Origin: Benthicola sp039584685
GTDB lineage: Bacteria; Gemmatimonadota; Gemmatimonadetes; Palauibacterales; Palauibacteraceae
NCBI GenBank assembly: GCA_039584685.1
Contig: JBDGXI010000028.1
Span: forward strand, 1-26,966
Reading direction: 5' to 3'
DNA length: 26,966 nt
A program made the position numbers and the translations under genes. Of the stretch, positions 1-6,621 are shown piece after piece; the stretch's first letter is position 1, and each line of letters begins with the position of its first letter. Below the pieces are notes generated by a model. The model saw only the letters and a program-made list of their open reading frames with translations. It was not told the DNA's origin and ran no database searches.

Positions 1-64
1 AGGCGCGGGAACCGGTCACGAGGCTCGTCCCGCGCGATGTCCCGTCAAGAAGAAGGAGAGCGAG

Positions 65-718
65 ATGAGGCGTATGACCTGGCTGGCCCCCGTGGCCGCG
101 TTCACCCTGGCTGCGTGTGGCGGTGGAGATGCCGGCTCCGAGGCGGAAATGGCCGCGGCGAATCCGTGTGCCGCGAATCCGTGTGCCGCCAACCCCTGTG
201 CGGCCAATCCGTGTGCCGGAATGGACCTGCCGGTCGATGCCATCCGGCAGGGCGACCGCGAGCTGGACTCTCACGGATTGTCCTGGGACCAGCTGGCCGC
301 CCGGGGCGCGGAGCTGTGGGACGACAAGTCTCTCAGCGGCACGGGCGCGACATCGTGCAGCACCTGTCACAGTGGCGAAGGCACGGGCATGATGAACGCC
401 TCGTTCGCCGATCCGTATCCCCATCCCGTCGCCATGGCGAAGGACCGGGCCGGCCTCGACCAGGTGACCGCGGCGGAGATGGTCCAGTTGTGCATGGCGA
501 TTCCGATGACGGCCGAGCCCCTGGACTACGGTTCCGTCGAGCTGTCAGCGCTCACTGCTCGCGTCGAGCAGCTCCAGGAGACGTTCGATCCGGCGGGGGC
601 GGGAGGCATGAACCCGTGCGCCGCCAATCCGTGTGCTGCCAATCCGTGCGCGGCGAATCCGTGCGCTGCGTCAGGCATGAACCCGTGCGTTGCTAACCCG
701 TGTGGGGCGGATCGCTGA
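65..718 (+). CDS. Lipoprotein c-type cytochrome flanked by NPCAA repeats
   Basis: A 217-residue exported lipoprotein. Residues 1-18 form a lipoprotein signal peptide ending in the lipobox L-A-A-C (Cys18). Residues 33-51 hold four copies of Asn-Pro-Cys-Ala-Ala (Cys 35, 40, 45, 50). The middle carries one haem c attachment motif, C-S-T-C-H at 98-102. Its tail (about 135-172, with Cys143, Met144, Met148 and a P-L-D-Y segment) resembles the C-terminal part of SoxA-like cytochromes. A second array at 183-213 adds six Cys. The start is fixed by an AAGGAG site six bases upstream. By family knowledge a single CxxCH means one covalent haem and electron transfer outside the cytoplasmic membrane. The partner is unknown, and the repeats have no function I can name. 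The Cys could bind metal or form disulfides, but this is inference. SoxA-like similarity is from motif memory only; I see no other sox genes. Confidence 0.8.
   Translation: MRRMTWLAPVAAFTLAACGGGDAGSEAEMAAANPCAANPCAANPCAANPCAGMDLPVDAIRQGDRELDSHGLSWDQLAARGAELWDDKSLSGTGATSCSTCHSGEGTGMMNASFADPYPHPVAMAKDRAGLDQVTAAEMVQLCMAIPMTAEPLDYGSVELSALTARVEQLQETFDPAGAGGMNPCAANPCAANPCAANPCAASGMNPCVANPCGADR
161..217 (+). repeat. Upstream 15-bp tandem array encoding NPCAA
   Basis: Four in-frame 15-bp units, each coding Asn-Pro-Cys-Ala-Ala, lie just after the lipoprotein anchor region. Units differ mainly at third codon positions (AATCCG or AACCCC, TGT, GCC or GCG), so the amino-acid sequence is better kept than the DNA. 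Confidence 0.9.
611..703 (+). repeat. Downstream NPCAA-coding array
   Basis: Six Asn-Pro-Cys units close the cytochrome gene: four contiguous, then a Ser-Gly-Met spacer, then two more degenerate units (NPCVA, NPCGA). Codons again vary at third positions. Both arrays are directly preceded by, or interrupted with, Gly-Met, suggesting local duplication. Confidence 0.88.
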
Positions 719-767
719 GGTGGTGTTTCGGGCCGCGATCCGGCTCGCGCGCCGCTGACAACTCAAG

Positions 768-800
768 GAGCCGGCCGTCCCTCGGGGCAGCCGGCTCTTT
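768..800 (+). terminator. Hairpin terminator after the cytochrome gene
   Basis: An 8-bp perfect stem (GAGCCGGC at 768-775, GCCGGCTC at 790-797) with a 14-base loop is followed by TTT. It lies 50 bases past the cytochrome stop and 18 bases before the stop of the convergent peptidase gene, so it may serve both. The T-run is short, and shorter still on the minus side. Confidence 0.6.
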
Positions 801-817
801 CCCATGGGCCCTGCGGG

Positions 818-2074
818 TCAGGCCCGCGGACCCCGGTGTACGTGGGTGTTCGCCCCCCGAAGCAGGGCCTCCGCCTCTTCTTGCGCGGGATTGCCGTGGT
901 TGGCCCTCGCCACCTCGGCCATGGACGGCTGCAGCAGGAGCATGGCCAGCAGGGCGGCTCGCTCTGGAAGGCTGCGCACGATCACGTGTTCGTGCGAGGC
1001 GTGGGCACCGTCGCCCCTCGGACCCAGGCCGTCGAGGGTCGGAGCGAACAGGCTCGTGACGTTTCCGTCGGAGCCGCCGCCCGAAGTACCCTGCTGCAAA
1101 TCGAGGCCCAGCTCCTGGCCCGCCCGGTGCGCCGACTGCCACAGATGCTGGTTGCCCGGGGTCTTCTCCATCGGTGGCCGGTTCATGCTCCCGGTCACGA
1201 CGAGCTCCGTGCCCGGTGTCGTGGACTCGAGGGACAGGATCTCGGCCTCGACCCGGCGGGCATCCTCGATCGTGAGCACCCGCACATCCACCGTCGCCCG
1301 ACTCTCCGGGGCGACGATGTTGGTGCGCAGCCCTCCGTCGATCGTACCGACGTTCACGGTGACTCCGCGTTCGGCGTCGTTGAGGGCGAACAGCCGCTGG
1401 ATGACCATCGAGAGCTCGAGGATCGCGCTCGCTCCGCGCTCCGGCTCGAGGCCCGCGTGGGCAGCCCGTCCGAGGACGCGGATCTCGAAGAATCCGTTCC
1501 CCTTGCGAGCCGTCTTGAGCTTCCCGGCGGGCCCGAGAGCGGGCTCCAGAATGAAAGCCCGCTCCGACACCTTGGCCAGGCGCTTGATGTGCCGCATCGA
1601 ATCGGAGCTGCCAATTTCCTCGTCCGAGTTGACCAGCACGATCGGGACGACCTCGGGCCGCAGGTTCATCGACTGCAGGGCGCGTAGCGCGAACACGATG
1701 TTCACGAGTCCGCCCTTCATGTCATAGGTGCCCGGCCCGTACAGGCGCCCCTCCTTCTCGATTACCGGCATGGCGCCGAGGGTCCCCACCTCCCACACCG
1801 TATCGCAGTGCCCTACCATAAGCTGGATCGATCTTCTCTTGGGTCTGGCGTGTGGTATGGCCAGCAGTTGGCCGCCCGATTCGACGCCCGGAATCGCCCG
1901 GACCACGAAGCCCAGGCGCTCGAGCTCCAGGCGGAGTATCGCCTGCGGGCCGGCCTGCGTTCCAGGGTCCAGGGAAGGGGATTCCGCTTCGGCGAGGCGG
2001 CGCAGAAGGCGCACCATTTCCCGCTCGCGCGAGAGCAGATGCTTCAGGACCTCGGGCCCTACCCCCTCCGCCAC
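818..2074 (-). CDS. M20 family metallopeptidase (glutamate carboxypeptidase-like)
   Basis: About 418 residues, usual length for the carboxypeptidase G2 branch of M20. Di-zinc site residues are visible: His89 and Asp91 in H-C-D-T-V, the bridging Asp118 in G-T-Y-D-M-K-G, and the catalytic/metal pair Glu152-Glu153 in N-S-D-E-E-I-G. The lid region has G-R-A-A-H-A-G, and a G-G-G-S-D-G-N motif and a late G-A-H-A-S-H-E segment follow. The family removes C-terminal Glu or similar residues from peptides and N-acyl amino acids. No signal peptide is evident. The reading frame stays open upstream into the flavin reductase gene, where the translation becomes Arg-rich and non-protein-like, so I take the GTG at 2074, five bases after that gene's stop. 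The start lacks a strong ribosome site; a CTG at 2083 or ATG at 2017 are alternatives. Substrate is not predictable. Confidence 0.9.
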   Translation of the reverse strand: MAEGVGPEVLKHLLSREREMVRLLRRLAEAESPSLDPGTQAGPQAILRLELERLGFVVRAIPGVESGGQLLAIPHARPKRRSIQLMVGHCDTVWEVGTLGAMPVIEKEGRLYGPGTYDMKGGLVNIVFALRALQSMNLRPEVVPIVLVNSDEEIGSSDSMRHIKRLAKVSERAFILEPALGPAGKLKTARKGNGFFEIRVLGRAAHAGLEPERGASAILELSMVIQRLFALNDAERGVTVNVGTIDGGLRTNIVAPESRATVDVRVLTIEDARRVEAEILSLESTTPGTELVVTGSMNRPPMEKTPGNQHLWQSAHRAGQELGLDLQQGTSGGGSDGNVTSLFAPTLDGLGPRGDGAHASHEHVIVRSLPERAALLAMLLLQPSMAEVARANHGNPAQEEAEALLRGANTHVHRGPRA

Positions 2075-2079
2075 GGGGC

Positions 2080-2685
2080 TCAGCGCTCGAACCCGTCGGG
2101 AAGGGGGAACCGGAACGTCTGCTGGATGGCCGCGAATCGCCACGGCTGCAGATAGGCCAGCAGCGGAGCGTCGTGAATCAGGTCCTGCCCGTCCCGGTCC
2201 AGTCTGCGGACGGAATCCTCGGCCACCGCCGCCTCGACGATCCGGCCCACCACCAGGCTGTTCTCTCCGAATCCGTCCACGATTCGATCGAGCTCGCACT
2301 CGAAGAACAGGTAGGACTGCGCCAGGTGGACTCCCTTGACCCGGGTCGCGGGCCTCGTTTGCAGGGCCTCGAGCACCGGTTTCGCGTCGTCATCGCACCT
2401 CGGCGCCGCGCACAGGCTGGCAAGCACGACCTGGTCGGGGCGGGGCATGGACACGGTGAAGACGCCGTCGCGCTGGATGTTTCGATACGTCGAGTGGCGC
2501 GGAGTGCACACGAATCCGAAGTAGTTCTGCCACCCCATGGGCGTGGCCATGTGCTTGGGGGCCAGGTTGGCGGTGCCGTCCTCCTCGAGCGTGCCAACGA
2601 CCGAAAGTGGCGACACCCAGAAGAACCTGTCCCAGATAGGCTTATCGAGATCTAATTTAACCAGAGTCTGAAGTGGCTGCGCCAT
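2080..2685 (-). CDS. Flavin reductase-like (FMN-binding split barrel) protein
   Basis: A 201-residue cytoplasmic protein. The segment around residues 25-60 (S-P-L-S-V-V-G-T, then N-L-A-P-K and F-G-F-V-C-T-P) followed by T-Y-R-N-I and F-T-V-S-M-P fits the flavin reductase-like domain, in which the early Ser/Thr and Asn residues lie near the FMN phosphate. Members bind FMN and reduce flavins or act as flavoenzymes on small substrates; the exact reaction cannot be told here. The ATG at 2685 has GGGAGG about nine bases upstream on the minus strand. It is first in a two-gene unit with the M20 peptidase, whose start is within a few bases of this stop. The gene is divergent from the HPF-like gene across 138 bases. 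Confidence 0.8.
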   Translation of the reverse strand: MAQPLQTLVKLDLDKPIWDRFFWVSPLSVVGTLEEDGTANLAPKHMATPMGWQNYFGFVCTPRHSTYRNIQRDGVFTVSMPRPDQVVLASLCAAPRCDDDAKPVLEALQTRPATRVKGVHLAQSYLFFECELDRIVDGFGENSLVVGRIVEAAVAEDSVRRLDRDGQDLIHDAPLLAYLQPWRFAAIQQTFRFPLPDGFER

Positions 2686-2823
2686 CTCTCTCGGCCTCCC
2701 GTCCGGTTCATCCTTACATCATGGCACCGGCGGCTGTAAATAGCCACATTGGTGCGACCCGCGCCACGAAGACGAATGAGGGCGCCACCCGTCGAGGTGG
2801 ACCCGTGAATACGAGGAGACGGA

Positions 2824-3111
2824 ATGCAGACGCAGATCTCGCACCGCGGCATGGATCTCACCGATGACCTGACCTCTCGCGTCGAATCGCTGGCCGCAGA
2901 GGTGGAGAGCCGGACGACCGGCCTGCACCTGGCCAAGTTCGTGCTCGAGGAGCGAGACGCCACGAAGGCCGTGGGCCTGGTGCTGTCGTGGGGCGAGAGG
3001 CAGGACACAGTGGTCCGACACGCGGAGGCCGCCGACTGGGACCGGGCGTTCCTGGATCTGCAGCGCCGGCTCGAACGGGCGCTGGAGGCCTCCGAAGCGG
3101 TATCGACTTGA
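2824..3111 (+). CDS. Short HPF/S30AE-family ribosome-associated protein
   Basis: Ninety-five residues, the length of short-form hibernation promoting factor. The order of elements fits the S30AE fold: an opening strand (M-Q-T-Q-I-S-H-R-G), helix D-L-T-D-D-L-T-S-R-V, strands around 34-43 and 48-56, then V-V-R-H-A-E-A-A-D-W-D-R-A-F preceding a final amphipathic helix. The H-A-E-A plus D-x-x-x-A pattern is typical. Short HPF proteins bind the 30S subunit near the mRNA channel and stabilise idle ribosomes. Unlike long HPF there is no C-terminal dimerisation domain. Basic residues are fewer than in canonical HPF, so ribosome binding is not certain. GAGGAG lies just upstream of the ATG. No rpoN or PTS genes are adjacent, as is common in Proteobacteria. 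Confidence 0.62.
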   Translation: MQTQISHRGMDLTDDLTSRVESLAAEVESRTTGLHLAKFVLEERDATKAVGLVLSWGERQDTVVRHAEAADWDRAFLDLQRRLERALEASEAVST

Positions 3112-3245
3112 AAGCAGCGCCGACCCGAAGCTAGACTTGGTGGGCCGACCCTCCCCGCGGCCGGCAGGTTCAGCGAAGGGACATCACGGGACTGCGCCCC
3201 TCAGACCATCGGGAACGATCACCGTTCTCCCCGAGAGGAGGCGCC

Positions 3246-3860
3246 ATGCCGCAGACCTACCAGCTGGTACTCACCGGTTTCCACTTTCCCCGCAAACTCC
3301 CGCGCAGAAAGGCCAACTTCCGATTCGTGGCGGACGTTCGTTACGTGAACGGGCGCGGTGAGCACGACACGGAGCACTCGGTGCTTCCCGACCTCGATCG
3401 GTACTGGGAGTGTGACCCCGAGCGGAAGAAGACGCCCGAGTACGTTCGCGGGCCGGAGAAGGGTAAGACCGCTTCGTTCGACATGTCGCGCATCGACGAG
3501 TGGGACCGCCTGGTACTGCTCGTGCGTGGGGATGGAATTCACTCGGTCCAGTTCAAGGTCCTCGACGTCAACCGTACGGACGGCTGGGACCGGCTTCGCC
3601 GGGCCCTGGGCGACGTCGTGAGCACGCTCATCGGTCGGGCTCGCACGATCGTGCCCGACAAGGCATGGGCGGTATCCGACTCCTTCGGGACGGCAGCCAC
3701 CGACCTCGAGTCCACCCTGGTGGCGCGGCTCGCAGGAGGCGATGCTCCTCTGTTCCGCGGATCGACGGCCCTTTCAGTACCGGGCGACTACGAGGTGTCG
3801 GGAGAGGGCCGGGAGGGTGCCTACTCCATTATCTGTCGGCTCGACGTGTCGGAGGGCTGA
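3246..3860 (+). CDS. Uncharacterised 204-residue protein
   Basis: I do not recognise a family. The protein is soluble, with no signal peptide or membrane helix. It opens with a predicted strand (Y-Q-L-V-L-T-G-F), has a charged middle (residues 55-80), then a strand-rich stretch around 88-110 (L-V-L-L-V-R-G-D-G, V-Q-F-K-V-L-D-V-N), a helix around 115-132, and ends in strands (G-D-Y-E-V-S-G, Y-S-I-I-C-R-L-D-V). The alternation could suit a beta-sandwich, but that is weak inference. The ATG is preceded by GAGAGGAG at 3233-3240, a strong ribosome site. It follows the HPF-like gene by 134 bases, so co-transcription is possible but not shown. The codon bias looks like a genuine gene of this genome. 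Confidence 0.7.
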   Translation: MPQTYQLVLTGFHFPRKLPRRKANFRFVADVRYVNGRGEHDTEHSVLPDLDRYWECDPERKKTPEYVRGPEKGKTASFDMSRIDEWDRLVLLVRGDGIHSVQFKVLDVNRTDGWDRLRRALGDVVSTLIGRARTIVPDKAWAVSDSFGTAATDLESTLVARLAGGDAPLFRGSTALSVPGDYEVSGEGREGAYSIICRLDVSEG

Positions 3861-3866
3861 GGACGT

Positions 3867-3928
3867 CGGGGCCAGCCGGTCGCCCGTGATTCGCCGATGG
3901 CATACCCGGGCACGCCGGCCTGGCCCCG
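3867..3928. repeat. Long inverted repeat between convergent genes
   Basis: Arms at 3867-3879 and 3915-3928 pair over 13 bases with one extra base on the right arm; the outer nine pairs (CGGGGCCAG with CTGGCCCCG) are perfect. The loop is about 35 bases. It begins just after the stop of the 204-residue protein and ends 16 bases before the stop of the possible small minus-strand gene. There is no T-run on either side, so a simple intrinsic terminator is not supported, but a structured transcript end for both genes is plausible. Confidence 0.45.
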
Positions 3929-3943
3929 AAGCCTCGTGGAGGC

Positions 3944-4120
3944 CTAGCCGTCCTCTGCCGCCTCGTCGTCATCCTCCGCCTCGTGGACGATACCCCAGAT
4001 GTTGTCCTTGTGCCTCGGGCAAAGCTCCACGAATTCGGCGAACATGTTGCCGTCCGGGTCGCGGGCTCCCATGCGTGACACGGCCTCCGTCCAGGCCGTG
4101 TGGAAGACACCCGACCTCAT
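3944..4120 (-). CDS. Possible small acidic protein, 58 residues
   Basis: An ATG-started frame of 58 codons ending in TAG. The translation looks protein-like: residues 20-33 read R-D-P-D-G-N-M-F-A-E-F-V-E-L, close to the C-terminal signature of VOC/glyoxalase-fold proteins, followed by C-P-R-H-K-D-N-I-W-G-I and an acidic tail (E-D-D-D-E-A-A-E-D-G). AAGGGG sits directly against the ATG, too close for a normal ribosome site; the frame stays open a little further upstream through an ATT codon. It could be a real small gene, or the surviving end of a degraded VOC gene cut off by the regulator's control region. The start lies 16 bases from the operator palindrome, so the TetR protein could affect it. 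Confidence 0.35.
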   Translation of the reverse strand: MRSGVFHTAWTEAVSRMGARDPDGNMFAEFVELCPRHKDNIWGIVHEAEDDDEAAEDG

Positions 4121-4124
4121 CCCC

Positions 4125-4152
4125 TTGACGGAGTGGTTAACAACGTTAATGT
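4125..4152 (+). promoter_or_regulatory. Candidate promoter of the tetR-efflux operon
   Basis: TTGACG at 4125-4130 and TAATGT at 4147-4152 are separated by 16 bases. The -35 box matches five of six consensus bases and the -10 only three. The candidate overlaps the large palindrome, the expected geometry for repression by the gene product just downstream. Box assignment is by eye. Confidence 0.4.
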
Positions 4153-4164
4153 AACGTTGTTAAC
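4136..4164. promoter_or_regulatory. Perfect 29-bp palindrome, probable TetR operator
   Basis: Two 13-base arms, GTTAACAACGTTA at 4136-4148 and its exact reverse complement at 4152-4164, flank a three-base centre. It is strikingly AT-rich in this GC-rich DNA and ends 23 bases before the regulator's start codon. TetR dimers bind such palindromes next to their own genes, so autorepression of the operon is the natural reading. Binding itself is inferred. Confidence 0.8.
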
Positions 4165-4177
4165 TTAACGACGTTAA
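4165..4177. promoter_or_regulatory. Second 13-bp palindrome beside the operator
   Basis: TTAACG, one central A, then CGTTAA: a perfect short palindrome abutting the large one. It shares the core TTAACG/CGTTAA with the arms of the large site, so it may be an accessory binding site for the same regulator. Confidence 0.6.
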
Positions 4178-4187
4178 GGGTGAATTC

Positions 4188-4859
4188 ATGACTGAATCGC
4201 AGATCATCGAGAAGGAACGATCCGGGGAGACGGAGACCGCCATCCTGGAGGCGGCCCGCGACCTGCTGGCGGAGGGCGGCCTCGACGCTGTCTCGATGCG
4301 GGCGGTGGCCTCCAAGGTCGGTCTGAGCGCGACGGCTATCTACCACTGGTTCCAGAACAAGGAAGACCTGGTGGACCGGGTCGTGCTGCACGGGTTCCGT
4401 CGCTCCGAGGCCTACATGTGGAAGGCGATCGAGGACCTGCCCCCCGGGTCGATGGATCGAGTGGCCGCCCTCGGCGAGGCGTACATCCGCTTCGCGCTCG
4501 AGAACCGAGAGTATTTCAAGATCATCTTCGCCATACAGACGCCGGCTCCACGGCACATCGACGACGTACCGGGTCAGGGTGGATACCGGGTGCTCCGTCA
4601 GTGCGTGGTCGAGGCGATGGAGGCCGGCAACATCAGGCGAATGGAACCCGACCTGGTGGTCCTGTTTCTGTGGTCCGTGGTTCACGGCCTCGTGACGATC
4701 TTCATGGCTTGCGATCCGAAGGAGCTGCTGGCAGAGACCGGGTGCTGCGACGACCTGGACGAGAGGGACCTCACGATCGGGCTGTTCGAGAGGTTTCGGG
4801 CGATGGTACGGATCGGTCTCGAGCCCGACGAGGCGAGGGGAGGCGAGAGCGATGCCTGA
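4188..4859 (+). CDS. TetR-family transcriptional regulator
   Basis: A 223-residue regulator. The N-terminal DNA-binding domain spans about residues 15-62, with the family pattern A-I-L-E-A-A-R-D-L-L and a helix-turn-helix at about 35-55 (S-M-R-A-V-A-S-K-V-G-L-S-A-T-A-I-Y-H-W-F) followed by K-E-D-L. The remainder is an all-helical ligand/dimer domain; its R-F-A-L-E-N-R-E-Y-F-K-I-I-F stretch suits the TetR_C_33/WHG-type C-terminal domain. A Cys-Cys pair occurs near residue 186. The gene sits directly downstream of the palindromes and overlaps the tolC-like gene by eight bases, so it is first gene of the efflux operon. The expected role is ligand-released autorepression of the pump. The inducer is unknown. 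The ribosome site (AAGGGTG) is modest. Confidence 0.93.
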   Translation: MTESQIIEKERSGETETAILEAARDLLAEGGLDAVSMRAVASKVGLSATAIYHWFQNKEDLVDRVVLHGFRRSEAYMWKAIEDLPPGSMDRVAALGEAYIRFALENREYFKIIFAIQTPAPRHIDDVPGQGGYRVLRQCVVEAMEAGNIRRMEPDLVVLFLWSVVHGLVTIFMACDPKELLAETGCCDDLDERDLTIGLFERFRAMVRIGLEPDEARGGESDA

Positions 4860-6621
4860 GCAAGGATCGAGGATGGAACGGCGCGAAGGGGGAACGTTGC
4901 AGGGAATACACGATGAGCGCCCGCGGAATAGGGGCTCCGCATCGGTTTCCGCGGTCCTCGCCGCGCTGGCGATAACGATCGGGGGAGCCGTCAGTCCTGC
5001 CCACGGCCAGGCCCTCGACGGGACGGCGGCGGCCGGGGAATCTCCAGTGCTCAGGTCGGAAGGGGCGCTCTCCGCGCAGGTCGGCCTCGGGGAGACGCTG
5101 CCGCAGGTGGACCCGGATGCGGGTCGAGGCGGGCAAGATGCCGACGCGGCGGACGCCGATGTCCGTCCCTACACTCTCGAGAGGGCGGTGGCGATCGCCC
5201 TGCGCAACAACCGCCAGCTGGCCGTGTCCCAATACGACCTCGAGACGGCGAACAAACAGGTTTCCGAGGCCTACGGGGCGCTGTTCCCGGAGATCGACGG
5301 CTTCGCCTCGCTGCAGCGGAATCTAGAGCTTCCGTCGGCATTTCTCCCGAAGATCTTCATCGATCCCGAAGCGGACCCGGATGACCTGATCGCCGTGACC
5401 TTCGGGGCGGAAAACCAGTGGAACGCAGGGCTGATCGTGAACCAGCCCCTGTTCGACGCCGGCGTGTTCGTCGGAGTGGGGACGGCCGGCTCGTTCCGCA
5501 ACCTGGCCCGCGAGGCGCTGCGCGGATCGGCCCAGGGCGTGGCGACGACGGCCCGGATCGCCTACCTGAACGTGCTCCTGGCCCAGGAGGCCGTCCGCGT
5601 CACCCAGAACAGCATCGAGCGGGTGCGGCAGACGCTGGAGGAGACCCGGGCCCTGAACCGGGCCGGTCTCGCCAGTGACTATGACGTCCTTCGGCTAGAG
5701 GTGCAGCTGGCGAACATCGAGCCCAACCTGAGGCGGGCCGCGAACGAAGTGGCCGAGTCCCGGCGGGTGCTGGCGATCGAGATGGGGCTCGGGGAAAGTG
5801 CGAGCGCTGCGGCGTTCGGTGAGCTGCACCAGATCGACCTGTCCAAAGGTGCGGCGAACAGCGAGGACAACGTGGCGCTCCTCGCGTTCGCAGGCGTCCC
5901 GGACGCTTCCGAGGTCGGGCGGGAGGAGCTGGAGGCCGTCGCCCTGTCCAACCGGACCGACCTACAGCAGGCTCGCCTCCAGCGTGACCTGGAGGAGGCG
6001 CGCGTGAAGTACGAGCGCACACAGTTGTTTCCGAGCGTGAACGCGTTTTTCAACTGGGGACTGCAGGCGCAGGAGAACGGGGCGCTCAACTTCTTCGGCG
6101 AGAACCCCGATCAGCGATTCACGACCTCGGCGGTTGGCGTGCAACTGGACGTGCCGATCTTCTCGGGAGCGCGCCGGTGGAACCGCGTGGAGCAGAGAAA
6201 GATAGGTGTACGTCAGGCTGAGGAAAGAATCGGCGATCTGAGGCAGCGAGCGGCGAACGAGGTGGAGACTGTGCTCGCCGACCTGACCGAGTCGCGGTCG
6301 CGCGCTGAGGCCCAGCGGCAGGCCGTCTCGCAGGCCCAGAGAGGTTTCGACATCGTGACGACCGAGTACCTGGCCGGCACGCAGCCCCGGCTCGAGGTGA
6401 CGGAGGCCGAGCTCGCGCTCAGGCAGGCCGAACAGAACTACGCGCTGGCGGTCTACGACTACCTGGTCGCCCAGGCGCGGCTGGACCTGGCTGTAGGGGT
6501 GGTGCCGGTGGTTGATCCCGTTGTCCACGCGATGATCGAGGGTGACATCGGGCCCGACGACCGGATAGACCCGGCCGGCGACGATGCGACGTCCAATGAT
6601 GACAGGGAAGGCGACCGATGA
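4852..6621 (+). CDS. TolC-like outer membrane efflux protein
   Basis: Forms the outer membrane channel of the tripartite pump. Of 589 residues, the first 54 hold a long n-region, a hydrophobic core (about 29-48) and a likely signal cleavage near A-H-G-Q-A. An Ala/Asp-rich linker of about 50 residues follows before the OEP repeat begins at Y-T-L-E-R-A-V-A-I-A-L-R-N-N. Two OEP halves are visible: the first with N-Q-P-L-F-D-A-G and the matching second with L-D-V-P-I-F-S-G-A-R-R, each followed by long Ala/Glu/Arg/Gln-rich helices. The ATG at 4852 has GGGGAGG eight bases upstream and overlaps tetR. An ATG at 4873 or a TTG at 4897, also behind an A/G-rich stretch, would give a more normal signal peptide, so the start is uncertain. 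The acidic C-terminal tail is unremarkable. Confidence 0.92.
   Translation: MPEQGSRMERREGGTLQGIHDERPRNRGSASVSAVLAALAITIGGAVSPAHGQALDGTAAAGESPVLRSEGALSAQVGLGETLPQVDPDAGRGGQDADAADADVRPYTLERAVAIALRNNRQLAVSQYDLETANKQVSEAYGALFPEIDGFASLQRNLELPSAFLPKIFIDPEADPDDLIAVTFGAENQWNAGLIVNQPLFDAGVFVGVGTAGSFRNLAREALRGSAQGVATTARIAYLNVLLAQEAVRVTQNSIERVRQTLEETRALNRAGLASDYDVLRLEVQLANIEPNLRRAANEVAESRRVLAIEMGLGESASAAAFGELHQIDLSKGAANSEDNVALLAFAGVPDASEVGREELEAVALSNRTDLQQARLQRDLEEARVKYERTQLFPSVNAFFNWGLQAQENGALNFFGENPDQRFTTSAVGVQLDVPIFSGARRWNRVEQRKIGVRQAEERIGDLRQRAANEVETVLADLTESRSRAEAQRQAVSQAQRGFDIVTTEYLAGTQPRLEVTEAELALRQAEQNYALAVYDYLVAQARLDLAVGVVPVVDPVVHAMIEGDIGPDDRIDPAGDDATSNDDREGDR

Noticed and set aside
161..703. 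Regular short repeats that could look like a CRISPR array
   Set aside because: The 15-bp units are in frame, contiguous and code NPCAA in a lipoprotein; there are no unique spacers between units and no cas genes.
2075..2299. N-terminal extension of the M20 peptidase to 2299
   Set aside because: It would lie inside the flavin reductase gene in another frame, and the added 75 residues are Arg/Gly/Pro-rich, unlike any M20 N-terminus.
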